A DNA stretch of 64,000 nucleotides from Gracilaria gracilis (GCA_030374805.1 JARGSG010000227.1:496001-560000), one strand, 5' to 3'. Counted from the stretch's first letter, positions 46,131 to 58,209 are shown. A program made the numbers and translations. Notes: a model not told the origin generated them from the sequence alone.

Positions 46131-47596
46131 GGACAGCGGACCGATGTGCAGTGGCGCTTCATCAGTGCACTGATGAAGCGCCGCCACACCCGGGTCCGCT
46201 GTCCGGGGGGTGGTCTAGACCAACGGTCCTGGATGCGTTTGAAGGGATTGAAAACCACCCTAACACACTAATTTAGGGTGTTTCCAGAGCATCCGCAGCA
46301 ATGCTCACTATACTAACGTGACTAATAAATGCAGCCCCATAAGCGTCTTACTAGGCTCAAAGTCCCCGTGAAGAAGGATTTAACTTCATGTGAGCCTATT
46401 CTGTAAAGGAATGACTTATATAATGTTTGCGCACGAGCATTCGTGTGTGACAGTAGTCTGTAGAGACCCGCGTGTTTGGCCTAAGGCTGTACAGCGATAT
46501 GTATCAAGCGGACGGTGTACGCGCAAGACAGTCCCCCCTGTGACGTTAGTGTGGAATTGAAACAACTCTATTGCTATATATAGTTATATTATTTCTCGGA
46601 TTTTAGAAAGACCAATATCTTGGTGGAAGAGTAAAAGTTTCATTCCCTTAGGGAAAGGTTCGTACTACATTCTTCGGAAAACATGACGACTAGGCAATGG
46701 CCAGGAGTGCAATGGCGCTTCATCGTTGCATCCATGAACCACAATTCACCGCGGTTTACCGTCTACCGCGTCAATGCACAGTAGCGGGTCGCACAACGGG
46801 TTCCCTGGTCGACACGCCGACAAAGCAGACCTAAAAGAACTCCAGCTTTATCCTTCATGGCGCGCGGAGAGGAGATCAAGAGAAATTGGTACTTCATCTA
46901 TGGCAGATGATACGTCAAAGAGATGTTAAGAAAAGCTTGTAGACGCGAGAGACACGGAACTAAATAAATGTGGAGATAGACGCGATGTTACTAATAAGTA
47001 CAGTAGGACAGTAGACTGGGGTCCCATTGCGCTTCCTCGCTGCGCCCATGGAGCGCCACGCCACCCCGGACGGCTGTCCCAAAAAGGATTATATAATTCC
47101 AATTAATTAAAACGACAGCCTGGGACAGCGGACCCGGGTGTGGTTGCACTTCATCAGTGCACTGATAAAGCGCCACTGCACATCGGTCCGCTGTCCCAAC
47201 GCCCCGTTTGTGGCAAACCTGTGGTAGTGGCATACGTGACACCACCAGGGCGCCGATGACAGCGGACCCGGGTGTCGTGGCGCTTCATCGGTGCACCGAT
47301 GAAGCGCCACGCCACCTTGGTCCGCTGTCCGAACGCCCCGTGTGTGGCAACCTGTGGTAGTTGCATACGTGGAACCACCGGCGCGACGTTGACAGCGGAC
47401 TCGGGTGTCGAGGCGCTTCATCAATGCACTGATGAAGCGCCACCGCACATCGGTCCGCTGTCCCAACGCCCCGTGTATGGCAAACCTGTGGTAGTGGCAT
47501 ACGTGGCACCACCAGCGCGCCGATGACAGCGGACCCGGGTGTCGTGGCGCTTCATCGGTGCACCGATGAAGCGCCGAGCCACCTTGGTCCGCTGTC
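46131..47596. repeat. Hairpin cluster 2: six ~70-bp palindromes, four in a ~135-bp tandem array
   Basis: Copies at 46131-46204, 47006-47080 (diverged), 47122-47197, 47258-47328, 47391-47462 and 47525-47596, the same family as cluster 1. The last four are spaced about 134 bp apart by a conserved spacer (GTGGTAGTGGCATACGTGGC). A decayed copy lies near 46700-46760. 46205-46985 holds no gene. Confidence 0.85.
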
Positions 47597-47980
47597 CCAA
47601 CGCGCTGTTTCTGGTAAACCTGTGTTAATGGCATACGTGGCACCAGAGACAGATAGAAGTTGGTGAGGAGCTCTGTGTCAGTTATGGTGCGGAGTACAAT
47701 TCGGACTGGGCTCTCACTCTTGATCCCGCTGAGGACCAGGAGTGGTTGCGAGGTCTATTGGCAACTCCCTTTGTGTAGCTGCACGATTTGCAGTTTCCGA
47801 TGATTTACACAGGTTCTGTAAACTGACCGTTATTGATTCCGCTATTCCATTCATCATACTCTCTTCTGTGTCCAACCATCCTCGCTCTTTCACACCGTTC
47901 TCCAAATCCCCTTTAATCTCCAATCTCTTTGTCTTCCCTGTTTTCTTTTCTCAACTTGGGCATTGGTATCAATTAACAAC
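47597..47980 (+). promoter_or_regulatory. Leader of the element B accessory gene
   Basis: No gene. The last 130 bp before ATG 47981 are strongly C/T-rich, like the leader of the Tnp2 partner gene. No convincing TATA box was seen. Confidence 0.3.
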
Positions 47981-50280
47981 ATGGTGGACAAGGCAAGAAC
48001 GCGGGGCACCCAGTCGCGCAAGAAGCCTGTAGGGAAGAAAAAGAAACTTGGTGAGGATAACAGAGGTTCAACACGAGTGGATGTTAAAACAACGCCACGT
48101 CAATCACCAGCAGCGAAGGCCAACCACGGGCCTAATTCCACCGTCGGTCACCGCCATTCTCGGCGCAAAGGTACCTCTGAGAGCACTAGCGATGTACGTC
48201 AAAGTAAACCATCTCCGAGCTCTCCAACGCGTTCCACTGGCAACGTAGAACAAAATCCCAACTCCGAAGAAATTTCACCGGTTCCGAAAGCTCGAGAACC
48301 GGCAGGTCCGTTGACAAAGGATATTGTGGAAAAGGTTCGAGTTTCACAAGAGGAACAAGAGAATGTCCGTGTCTCTGAACTGGAAAGTAGTCCCACTGCA
48401 AGAGACCTACGACGGAGTGTGTGCGATCCCACAACCATTCCACGTCCATCACCATTTTCGACGCGAAGGGCATCTTAAGTTGCCTTGAAGCCCCGACGGG
48501 TCGGCATACAGCGTGTGGGAAGGGTAAATCCTCGGAACTCGAATTTGTCAGGGCGAAAAAGACTCAGAGAGGATAACTCTGAGCGGCGTGTGGCTGACAC
48601 TGTGGACAATGCGGATAATGCACGGGATGAAATACCTCCAGTATATCGTGCAATGAAGAGGACTCTAACCTCTACTGTTCCACGAAGAACAGAAGTAGAT
48701 GGAGTACAGGGAACAAGGGAGGTACATGAAGTGGAGCAGGAGGAGGAAGAAGACAGGGCAACTGTCGAGAAAGAAATCACGTCCTATGTAAACCACAGAG
48801 ATTTGCTGAAAGAAATCAATAGATTGAAAGCAAAGGTGAAGAAGTTGGAGGAGGATTTGATGATACGGGGAATCCTTGTAAAGGTTGCGCAAGAGCAAAG
48901 CACAGCATTGAAGACTAAGCTTGAGGAGAAAGAACTGGTGATTGAAGGTTTACGTGGTGCATTGAAGCAGAAGGGCAGTAACACTTCCCGTACCGGTGAA
49001 CCCGGACGAACCTGACAAAAGGAGCATCAAATCGCTGTAAGCGATGCGTTTCGAGGGGTTGCGCGAGGAGTGTATCACAATATGTTGACTTGGGCCGGGA
49101 GAGAGACCAGTGAACTGTGTTTTGAAGGTGAGAAACCTTCAAGGAATTGGATCAATCGAGCTGAGATATTGGAGGGAGCGACGGAGAATGGAGAAGGGAT
49201 ATTTCGAACCGAGGGGGATTGTGTCGCAATGGCTCCCAAGAATCCTGTTGAGCTCCTCGCCAGTTTTGGAATGTTCACACCATCTGTTGAAGGGGGTGCA
49301 AATGCGTTGCTGAAGACTATGGTACAGAGTGAGTTGAAAGAAGTGAGTTGGGAAGGAATTAGACAGGCCTCTCTCACAGAAAGATGCATATTAGAAGTGT
49401 GTGCGGATATTTTTCTAAGGCAGAGAATGAAACAGACAATGAGTGATGTTGTGGGGGTACGAAAGAGAAATACAAGGGATAAATTGTTTTTGTTGTTGGG
49501 TTATGATCTAATATGGAGAAGAACGAAAGTGATAGAAGAAAATGCCGATGAAGTTGAACAGCAGCTGAGGGAAGCACAAGAGAACATCTTGCGACTTGGT
49601 GCGAATGGAACCCCCACGCGTCATGGTGGAGGAAGGCACCGCTTCATCGTTTGAAGCATTCGAAGGCTAAGAATGACGGGGATGAAATGGATACGAACGA
49701 CCAGGACTTGTTCTTCAGAAACACGGTAGGCGTAGAAGTGTTGAAGGACTTCATTGCGTATGATGTTGAAAATAAAGAGGAAGGGACATTAGTGGATGGC
49801 ACGATACTGACACTTGCAGGCTTAGACGCATGGATTCTGACGGTTGTCACTCTTGTTACTGCTCAATCTACGAGAGGTGGGCAAAGGCAGAAACAGTTCG
49901 CGAAGAAGTATGCGGAGTTATTACCTCTCTGTTTGAAAGAGTTGTTGCAAGATGTCCGGCAACATGTACAGAGAGGTTATTCCAACGAGTTTCATCACTA
50001 TGGGAGTGCAGCACATGAATAGACTGGAGTGCTGGGGAATGATATGAGGGAGGCTAGGATAGCGTTTCGAATGCCCTCGAGCGGAAAGATATACCTAACG
50101 TTGCGTGAACGTCTCTTCGTTGAGAATGTGAGCAAGAGATTGGGATCAGTTACAGATCTTTTTATCGGAGAGTGTAAGAAGAGGGACATGGATCTCAAGA
50201 AGATGGACATGCTGGGTCTCGGAAGTAGCACACCTGTGAGGAGAGAATTTTACCGTGGTGACAATGAACAAGAAGAATGA
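47981..50280 (+). pseudogene. Accessory protein of element B
   Basis: Start ATG 47981 (MVDKARTRGTQSRKKPVGKK), matching the MAKRKTRG start of element A. The frame is broken by TAA 48476-48478, TGA 49013-49015, a frame change near 49640 and TAG 50020-50022; it ends at 50280. A basic linker lacks the hexapeptide array of element A. A coiled coil (LLKEINRLKAKVKKLEEDLM) precedes the conserved domain: ETSELCFEGEKPSRNWINRA, LRQRMKQTMSDVVGVRKRN, DKLFLLLGYDLI, LVDGTILTLAGLDAWI and YLTLRERLFVENVSKRLG. The conserved domain is shared with element A. No known family recognised. Confidence 0.6.
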
Positions 50281-50292
50281 CTGGGAATCTTT

Positions 50293-53200
50293 TTACTGTT
50301 CTACTTCTATACGGGGTTCTTCGGGTTCAGTTGGGTTTTGAACAGGGTCATGATAAAACCTATTGATGTAGAATCGATGTTGGAACCATTGGAGTGTAGA
50401 AGAAAATGGCTGGGCTGGATAATTAGAACGAACTATATGTACTGTTCCCTGTATTACTGAACCCGGAACCATTCCATACCAAGGGGTGAGGTGTTCTGAG
50501 CTCTTTAGTTTTGAATAGTCAGGGAAGTGCACAGTGTGGTTTTGCTCATCACTTGTAGCCCAACGTAAAGATAGGCATTGCAAAACATTTTCCAAAGCTG
50601 TTGCGGGAGGCAATACCTCAAAATACCGAACGAATGCCACTTCTGGAACAGGGCCCGAGTATTCGAAAACAGACACACGAAGAAGAGCGACTACTTGAGC
50701 AACCCATGTTGCACCTTGTTCTCCTTTGACCAAGATGGTCGAGAATTTGGGCTTCCTGCTCGGTCCGAAAGCTGGAGAGGAAAACACCCTTTGGTTGACA
50801 AGGTACTTGTTTCTACCTAGGACGATAGAATTGGACGAGGCCTCAAAATGTCGTAGAACGGGAACCACACCACCTCTTACAACTGCGGAGTTCACGAGTT
50901 TTATCCGGATTTTCTCCGGTAAGTGGGATATGGAGTTATCTTTGAGCGTCTTCTCAACCAGGTTGAGGAACGGTGGAAGTACTTGTTCCCTAATATGGTC
51001 TAGAATGGAGATTATATCATTATCCTGGAGGTCCTTCTTAACATCATATAGCGTCAGTGAAGATGAGGAGAGCCGCCTAACGTAGTGTCGAAGTTGTCCC
51101 ATGGTTATCGAACGACCCCTCTTCGTAAATCGTGGAAGTTGAATAGAAGGTATTGCGGAAGCGTATGGTGCGCGTGCCATGCCTTCTTGGAGACTATCAC
51201 CAATCCATTTCTTTCTCACATTTTCATGGTCGATAAAGCGAATGGTTTCCTGCACAGCCGTTGCCGTTCTTCTCGACGTTCGCCGATAATGACTTTTGAA
51301 TAAGAGGTGTGCATGCTCATATATCCCTGCATCGTAGTATTGGATACCTTCTAGACGTCTGATATCCTCGACGAGATGGTCAAGAAGATGAAACTTAAAC
51401 GTTCCAAGTCTAGAGGGGTGGAAGTCGGATAATGTTCTGGTCGTACATTGTTTGAAGGCTGTGATCTGGGCCTGGAGAGCTGAGAGAGCTTTCGTTCCAG
51501 TATGGTTCTCGATTGTACCTGAAAATAGCGCCGACCAAGTCTGAGTATTGTGTGAAGATGGTTGTGATAGGTGCTGTTTCATGTTCTCCACAACATGCAT
51601 CAAAGAAAGCGTCTATGAATGGGAAAACTATGTCCAGTGCTTTGTAGTTCTTTGCCTCCAGCATTCCGCGTAGACCATCGTTTTGTGAATATACCGTGGA
51701 GAGACTTGCCTTTTTCTTGTGTAGAAAAGTCTATGTGCAAGCCTCTAGCGAGGAAGTCCCTTTTCATGGCGGCGAGGATGGTGGTTGCATGGTTTAGAAG
51801 TTGCGTGCGAACTGTTCGGAAGGAGCGCGGTGCAGATGTTCCTATGGTGGTTAACAGCGTGTGTGACTGAAGTCGCTCAATGGTGGCTGTTTTAATGAGC
51901 TTTGATATGCCAAGATGAAGATTGTGCAACGGTTCGAAGGAAAAGAGGCTATAAGGGGAAAGTCCTGGGATCAAACGAAGTATGAAAGGGCTTTCTAGAA
52001 AAGATGGGGTAAGAGATACGGAGTTGGAGCGCATCAGAGAATCTGCCTGAGCTCTTCTGTCTCTAGCTCGACGGGGACGTCGTTCAAGGTCTTCTTGCTC
52101 TGCATTTTTCAAGACTGCGGAATATGTTTCCCTCAGTCGTTTTGTCTGGTTCTGTGTGCGCAAGGAGAAAGAGGTAGGCACATCACTGGATAAAGCTGAG
52201 CGTGGCACCTGGCATCTGTGACAGGGGCGTTCGGTCTTTGTGCCATGAAGAATAGACAGAATATCCTTTGCTTCAGGTATGTCTGCGCAGTAACTTGCCA
52301 ACAGTGGATGGCATACCCGATGGACTTTGTCTTTCCTGGTGAACTCAATTCCTTTCAATGCAAGGTTTAGAATAGGCTCTAGAATACGACGAAGGCAGTG
52401 ATGCCGAATCTGCATCCTCGAATCGCGGAGAGATTTGTTGGAAATGAAGGGCATGGCATCTGCATGCGACGAAGAAACTTCTTCGAGAGCTGTAGGGAAG
52501 TACGCAACTACCTTGAGGTCCTCGCGGATACATTTGCGGCGTAGATGGTCGGAAAAGTTGAGGAAAACGAGGTGAAAGAGATAGGCGGTGACCGAAGTTT
52601 GCTATAGAGTTGTTGAAGACTTATCGGTGTACAACTGCAGAAGACCTACGAAAGATTCACTGACACTTATTTCTTGAGTATGCCAAACTATTCTATTATC
52701 CAAGGAGCCCATTGTCACTTCCTTTAGCTTGGAGGTGGCGTCTCTTTCGAGAGTTGCGCACATGGGATGAGAAATTTTCGCGGAGTGGGTCTGCGGGATA
52801 GGATGGAAGAAAGTGTTTCCGCTGTTAGCCAACTGGAGCTGCTTGAGGAGGGTCTCAATTGGGTCTCCCCTGTAGAGGGTGGCGCTGAACTTACATCCTT
52901 GCGGGGAGATAGAGGTTCGTTTGAATCCATCGTTGGAAGCATATCGTTCGAAGATAGCTTTCTTGAGTTTCGTACAGCGCTTGGAACTGGTGATGGTTTC
53001 GTTGGAGCGCTTCTACGAGAAGCCGGAGTTCCGAAGAAGACAAATGAGCTCGTCTGCCTCACGGTGACCAAGGTTGGAGGCTACGGAAGCGAGACAGACG
53101 GTAAGATAATCCATGTGAAGAGCGCCGAGCGACTCTTCAGAAGGTGGAGGAGTAGAGTCGTTTCCAAGTGAGGTTTCAAAGGGTGGGGGAGAGAGTGACG

Positions 53201-53498
53201 GAGGTTTAGAACTCGATTTAATTCGGTCTGGTTCCGGAGGTTCCGGTGGAACGGAGACCTCCATTTCTTTGGGAGGGAGGGACTCAGCAGTACGCCAGAG
53301 AGCTATAACGGTTTCCGAAGAAGAAACGTTTGGAGGTGGGGCAGATAACTTGAAACGCTTGCTCCGTCGAATGCTGTGCTCACCGTATGGAATGGCTTTG
53401 TGACGTTGAGGGCACTGACTGACGTGTCTCTGAAGCGGCAACACTCCTCGCGCCATGAACGGACAACCGCGCTGTTTGTGCCTGCAGTAGTAAACCAT
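50293..53498 (-). pseudogene. Plavaka/KDZ-like transposase of element B
   Basis: Start ATG 53498 (MVYYCRHKQRGCPFMARGVL, then QRHVSQCP), a zinc finger equivalent to that of element A. It has TAG at 53013-53015 and 52602-52604, and frame changes near 51690 and 51540. Conserved blocks are LLQLYTDKSSTTL, ASYCADIPEAKDILSILHGT, CHRCQVPRSAL, FEPLHNLHLGISKLIKTATI, GTFKFHLLDHLVEDIRRLEG and YEHAHLLFKSHYRRTSRR. The C-terminal beta-rich domain holds FSTILVKGEQGATWVAQVVA and WATSDEQNHTVHFPDY. It shares motif order with the element A protein throughout. Its 3' end converges on the accessory gene, leaving 12 bp between stops. Confidence 0.7.
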
Positions 53499-53622
53499 AA
53501 TGGAAGGAAAGGACTGAGAGAAGAGGAAGGGAACAAGCACGGAAGAGAAGCGGAAGATGGAAGGACGGTGGGGAGGATGCTGAGGACAGGGGAAGGAGTG
53601 GAGAATAGATTTGAGTTTAAAT

Positions 53623-53628
53623 CACGTG
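53623..53628 (-). promoter_or_regulatory. G-box (CACGTG) upstream of element B transposase
   Basis: CACGTG 125 bp upstream of the transposase ATG, preceded by a TCTCTTTTGAA block as in element A. Confidence 0.4.
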
Positions 53629-54009
53629 CTTTTGTTCAAAAGAGAAACGCATGGACACGTCGACCTTGACGCCAGGGTTCAACCCTGATTACCCACCACT
53701 GAAAATAATTCTGTCGATTGACAACGATATATCTGTACACTTGTCCGATCTCGGCCGACGACGCGTAAAATTCTCTGTGGCCTCGCCTCCTCCAAGAACT
53801 GGGATCGTCGTCCGGCCCAGCCTCCCAGTTGATGCTGATGTAGGTCACTGGCTTCTGGTACGTTTGAAAACGACGTTCTCTCCCATTTTCACCCGAAGCT
53901 GACTACGTTTTCCCATTGCGCTTCGACGAAGGCGATATTTGATCCGTTTCGTTCAGTTTCCCGGCGCGGTGCGCAAAACATGATTGATGCTTTCCGAAAC
54001 AGTTCTTTC

Positions 54010-54052
54010 ACTTCCTAATCGCATGACGTCGGACATCATGCGATTAGGAAGT
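54010..54052. repeat. Perfect inverted repeat, 17-bp arms
   Basis: ACTTCCTAATCGCATGA is mirrored by TCATGCGATTAGGAAGT across a 9-nt loop. It lies in otherwise gene-free sequence left of the intron-rich duplication. Confidence 0.85.
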
Positions 54053-54177
54053 TGAACGAACCATTTCAGAGAATCTTTTTTTGCTGAGGTGCGGACGTTT
54101 GGGTTCTTTGGTAAGGTTATTCTTCCACGCTTCATACTTCTGAACAAACTACAAATATTTCTGAAACGATGCGGAAC

Positions 54178-55314
54178 TGGTCTGTACAGAAGAGTTCGTA
54201 ATGGTAAGTTTGGGAAAGCGAGTTTGGTCACTTTATGCTTCGTTTCTGACATTTAAAGCGGAATTGTATTCCTTCGCAGGTAAACGGTTCTCGATATGCA
54301 TCTGCGCGTAGTCTAATGGTCAGCGAGTGCGTTACGTGTACGAAGCAGCATGAGCGATTCTGAATGGTGAGTTGGCTATGTTCTCATTGCGGGTTGGTTT
54401 CTTTCTGGCTTGATTCTGACATGCTCTTCATCATTTCATTGCTAAACAGGTAAAGGATTGTTTTTTATGATGCCGGTTTTGCGACTATACGATTATGCAG
54501 ATGGTCAACGGTGGCACAGCTGACCATCCGCATACTCCTATAGTCGCAGTGCCTCAATCTCTTGAATGCGTTCATGTTCTTGGTACGTCTTGTTGAAATA
54601 GATGTTGGGAAACGCGTTTCTAAGTATTCAAACTTGTTATTTTATCTTCTTCGCCGTTGAACACAGGTACTGTTGTTGGAGAGCGCGAGGAATGTGGCAC
54701 GATGCGAAATGGTTTTGTACAGAAGACTGCGTAATGGTAAGTTTAAACTTTGGGAAAGCGAGATTGGTCACTTTCTGCTTTGTTTCTGACATTTGAAGTG
54801 GCATTGTATTGATTCACAGGTAAGCGATTTCGATGCGATTGCATACGACGTTGGTCTAATAGTGGGCACGTGCGGTACGTCCACGAGGCAGAACGAGTGA
54901 TTCTTAATGGTAAGTTGGCTATGTTTTCATGGCATGATGGTTTCTTCTTGGTTTGATTCTGACATGTTTTCCATCATTTCATTGCTTAACAGGTAAAGGA
55001 TTGTTTCTTATGCTGCCCGTGTGGCGACTAGGAGAATATGGGGATGGTCGACGGTGCCTCAATCTCTTGAATGCGTTCATGTTATTGGTGCGTCTTGTTG
55101 ATCTACTCTGTCTGGGAACTGCGTTTTTCAGTAATCTAACTTTTTATTTCATTTTCTTAGCCGTTGAACACAGGGAGCTCATGGTGGTACTACTGACTTT
55201 TTTTTCTTAGAAACAGATATTACTCTGATATTCGGTACGTTTCTCACAAGAGTAATACTCTACACTCCAGATTGAAAATACTGACAACTCGCTTCCTTTC
55301 CGATCCCAATACAG
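54178..55314 (+). other. Intron-rich transcribed segment, tandemly duplicated
   Basis: Two direct copies (about 54178-54666 and 54707-55173) share sequence throughout. Each holds three plausible spliceosomal introns of 76-86 nt: 54204-54279, 54367-54449, 54583-54666, 54737-54819, 54910-54992 and 55088-55173, with a further one at 55235-55314. Donors are GTAAGT, GTGAGT, GTACGT or GTGCGT; CTGAC, CTAAAC or CTTAAC branch-like motifs precede the AG. Exons would be 70-133 nt and show no sustained reading frame, so a noncoding or decayed transcript is possible. The acceptors are followed at once by GTA, making donor-like AG|GTA junctions. Strand inferred from splice signals. Confidence 0.5.
54481..54547. 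repeat. Imperfect hairpin within the first duplicated unit
   Basis: GCGACTATACGATTATGCAG is mirrored by a CTCCTATAGTCGC arm about 40 nt on, with GATGGTCA/TGACCATC pairing inside. The second unit keeps only the left arm, so the hairpin is specific to unit 1. Confidence 0.6.
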
Positions 55315-55405
55315 GTAGAACTAATTTCGAACGTTTTGCGAGGCGGTGAGCGCTACGTGCGATGAGTGAACTGACATGCGACGCACAAACCGAGTAGTAC
55401 AGTAT

Positions 55406-55432
55406 CGCCATGAGGCGCTTCGCCTCATGGCG
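55406..55432. repeat. Compact perfect hairpin
   Basis: CGCCATGAGGCG and its complement flank a 3-nt CTT loop; outside them AGTA/TACT extends the pairing. Terminator-like in shape, but without a T-run. Confidence 0.8.
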
Positions 55433-57813
55433 GTACTGCAGTTCGCAGGTCGGCTCGAATTCTCTGCGAAAATGCTCGCGCAGAGCGCCGTTCAATGGTA
55501 CTGGCGAGCATGAACCTGGCGAAGTTGACGCTCGCCGATGCCATTGAATAGAGCTCTGCTAATGTAGTGAATAGGGATTTGAATAGCGATTACGATAGGC
55601 ATCAGATAGGTGAATATATAGAAATAAAGGAAACTCTGGTTGAGTAAAAAGCATCGGAACTAGCGCTACTATTCCATAGGGTGGATGCGAGTATTCCACT
55701 TATTGAGACGTTCAATGTGCACCCAATGTGAAAACTGAAACTGCACTTGGTGGAAACCTGCGCAGGTAATCCTGGCAGAGCAAACTAGCGCGACTGGAAT
55801 ACCACGGAGTATTTCCTGCGGACCAATACTGGGTGACCCAAGCAATTTTCTGCAAAATTTGGAAAAGCAGCACAAGGTAATTTTCCAAGAAATTTACTGG
55901 ACGACCCTTGCCAAATTCTGCGCGACCCTCGCCAAAAACTAGCATTTGCAGAACACAGACGCAACTAGTCTAGACCGTGTAGGTGTACAATAGTAGACGT
56001 CGACGCGCGGTAAAACCTGAATAGTAATAGAGTAGCAAGTGACCAAGATGGTAGAGTTACTGCCCTAGTGGTGCCTGACTTTACAATACCTGAGGGGGAA
56101 GGCGAGGTGCACCACAATATACAGACCGTGATACTCGAACCAGATTTTCAAGGATTCGAAAATGTCTCTTTTTCAAATCCTACGATGCACAGCAACATGT
56201 GCGCCCTTGCTCTGGAAGCAAGGGCAGTTCCTGTCTGGGTACCTCAGAAGTCATTCTCGGTGTCGTCTTTGGTGCCCATCTCGCTCAAGCCGTACACCTG
56301 ATGGTCTCTAAACTCTATATCTGGCCTTCCCTTGCATAGAATGGAAAATCTCAATACTCGTGGCAACAGTTGGATATGTTTTTCGCTGGTTTCTTACGCG
56401 CAATGCGAACACCCCAGCACGTTAAAGAAATATCCTAACTTGCTTGCAACCTTACCTTTGTCTCAGCGTGGCCACTACCTCTCTCGATCAAAAGAATTTC
56501 GAACAGTTTCCTTTGGTTATATGACAATCACTCATATGAACTACATGAAGGCTAGAGAGGTCAGGGGTGCACAAGTCTCAAGAATATTCAAAGTCAGTAC
56601 GTAGTAAAATATGCATTCAAAAGAATGACACTATCTCTTATTGTAGTCCCGTGTCTGTAATCTCTATCGTACTCTTGTAAAACAACGGTGTTCTGCAATA
56701 CCACCGTCACTTTTACTGTATCAGCGTACATGACTGATGACCAACGGGGGGGTTTCAAAAGATACTAGGAGCAGGAGGGGTTGCGGGAAAAGCCTCGCTA
56801 CAAAACAAATTGCTACGTAAACAATCTTTTCTCGTCTCTTTCTAGTTCACTTACATTTGAGGATCTGTTCTCTTTATCCATGGTCGATAGGTGCTCACAA
56901 ATAAAGCACAGATGTGATTTATGTTTTGTTTTGCTGCTTGCTCGTGCTTTCCATCACGATAGGGCAGAACGAGACTGGCTTCCGTAACCTTTGACATTGC
57001 TTATTATACTCCATTCTCTTTTCGAAGCGTGACAGTCTGCAAGTCCGATCGGATGTATACGTCTGTCATGGGGCGTCCATGAAAGTCACCATACGGAGCG
57101 CACCTGGCAGTGCCATCAAGTTTTCAGCTCCGCCGACTGCGAGGTGTACGTTTAGCATCATCCATTCGGTAACGTGCACCAAGCGGGCGCCGAATCCGTA
57201 CGTTGACTTGGGAGCCGTACCATCCGCTTTCGGAAAGCTTGCCCGGAAGGACAGGGCGAAGCCACGCCCAATTTTCCCAAGTTGCCTGCAGCACACATTT
57301 TACGAATGGATCCCTCGGAGGTCCTTCACCGTGATAAGTACGAGTGGACAGATGCTGGCTTGCTGCGAAGGCGAGCGAGTGTCAGAATCGGCGCGTACCG
57401 TCCGTCTCGGAGGAGAACGTCCGGCGGCTGGTACCCTGGCGGTCGAGCGTCCGGTTGTACAGGTACGTCGTTTCCGAAGCGGTGATCTTCATTGTGGGCG
57501 AACTGACTGTCGAAGAACCGCCAGCATTCGCCACGACCATACGGGCACGGGATGTTGCCGGGGTAGGGTATGGGGGTACGAATTGGGCGCGAAGCGACGC
57601 GACGACGAAGCGAGTGTAGCTTGTGTGGGGGGCCGGCAGAACGTCAGTTCCTGATCCCCCAATAAAAATTAAATCAATCAGCACAGAAATTTCGTCCACG
57701 CGGCGCCTGTACAACTACATAGGCGTCTTGGCGATTCCAAACGGTCAGTGATACTTCAAGTACCGCGTTGTCATATTCAACTCCCTCTATAAGAGCGCAA
57801 GCCAAGCGGCGAC
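55433..57813. other. No recognisable gene; TATA box at right end
   Basis: Open frames such as plus 56068-56301 and 56332-56604 match nothing I know. CTCTATAAG at about 57786-57793 is a TATA-like box 25 bp before the ATG at 57814. AACTAGC motifs (about 55790 and 55938) echo those at 42230-42400. Confidence 0.35.
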
Positions 57814-58209
57814 ATGCCCGAAACAGTTCACTTCGTATCCAACCCCTCGCACGCAATGAAGCCAAACCCGAGCGCCTCTGATACACCGTCGACACCTTTC
57901 CGTTCGGTTCCGTTATCTGGTCAGAAGTATGATCATCGTTTCCGTCGCGATTTTACCGCTCCTCGCCGGAGGAAGCAGGTCCCGCTATCCGTCTCGGAAT
58001 ACGTCCAGAAGGGATTTTTCGACGGCGAACGTTTTGCGTCGATTCTGACGGCACTACTGATGCGGGATATGGCGATTGCAAGCCGAAATGGACAAGCCTC
58101 GAAGCTTGGCAAGCGTATAGTGCAATGCCCCAATGAGGAAAGAACCACGAAGACGTTCGGGATCTTTCGCAGGCGAGGCAGCACAGTAGCAAAGCCCCTT
58201 CGGGGATGA
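57814..58209 (+). CDS. Hypothetical protein antisense to gypsy element 2
   Basis: Intact 131-codon frame (MPETVHFVSNPSHAMKPNPS) just downstream of a TATA-like box. The middle has VPLSVSEYVQKGFFDGERFA and a helical LTALLMRDMAIASRNGQA segment; the C-terminus is basic. It is not recognised. It could be the first piece of the decayed plus-strand gene at 58981-60894, or an exon of it. Confidence 0.4.
   Translation: MPETVHFVSNPSHAMKPNPSASDTPSTPFRSVPLSGQKYDHRFRRDFTAPRRRKQVPLSVSEYVQKGFFDGERFASILTALLMRDMAIASRNGQASKLGKRIVQCPNEERTTKTFGIFRRRGSTVAKPLRG

Larger units (their letters stand above)
47597..53640. mobile_element. Element B: diverged inverted relative of element A
   Basis: It has the same two convergent genes as element A, in the opposite orientation in the window. 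Both proteins align along their length but differ widely at the nucleotide level, so this is an older or distinct subfamily and not a recent duplicate. Ends approximate. Confidence 0.6.

Noticed and set aside
46131..47596. CRISPR-like array
   Set aside because: Spacers between repeats are themselves conserved, units are about 75-bp palindromes, and the context is eukaryotic with no cas genes.
34047..47643. Open frames over the hairpin clusters (for example minus 47643-47107, 178 codons)
   Set aside because: They repeat the same RCTDEAPRHPGPL-type peptide because the DNA is repetitive and palindromic; frames exist on both strands at once.
54310..54370. tRNA-like A box (TAGTCTAATGGTCAGCG)
   Set aside because: No matching B box, anticodon stem or acceptor stem could be folded; the block is better read as an exon.
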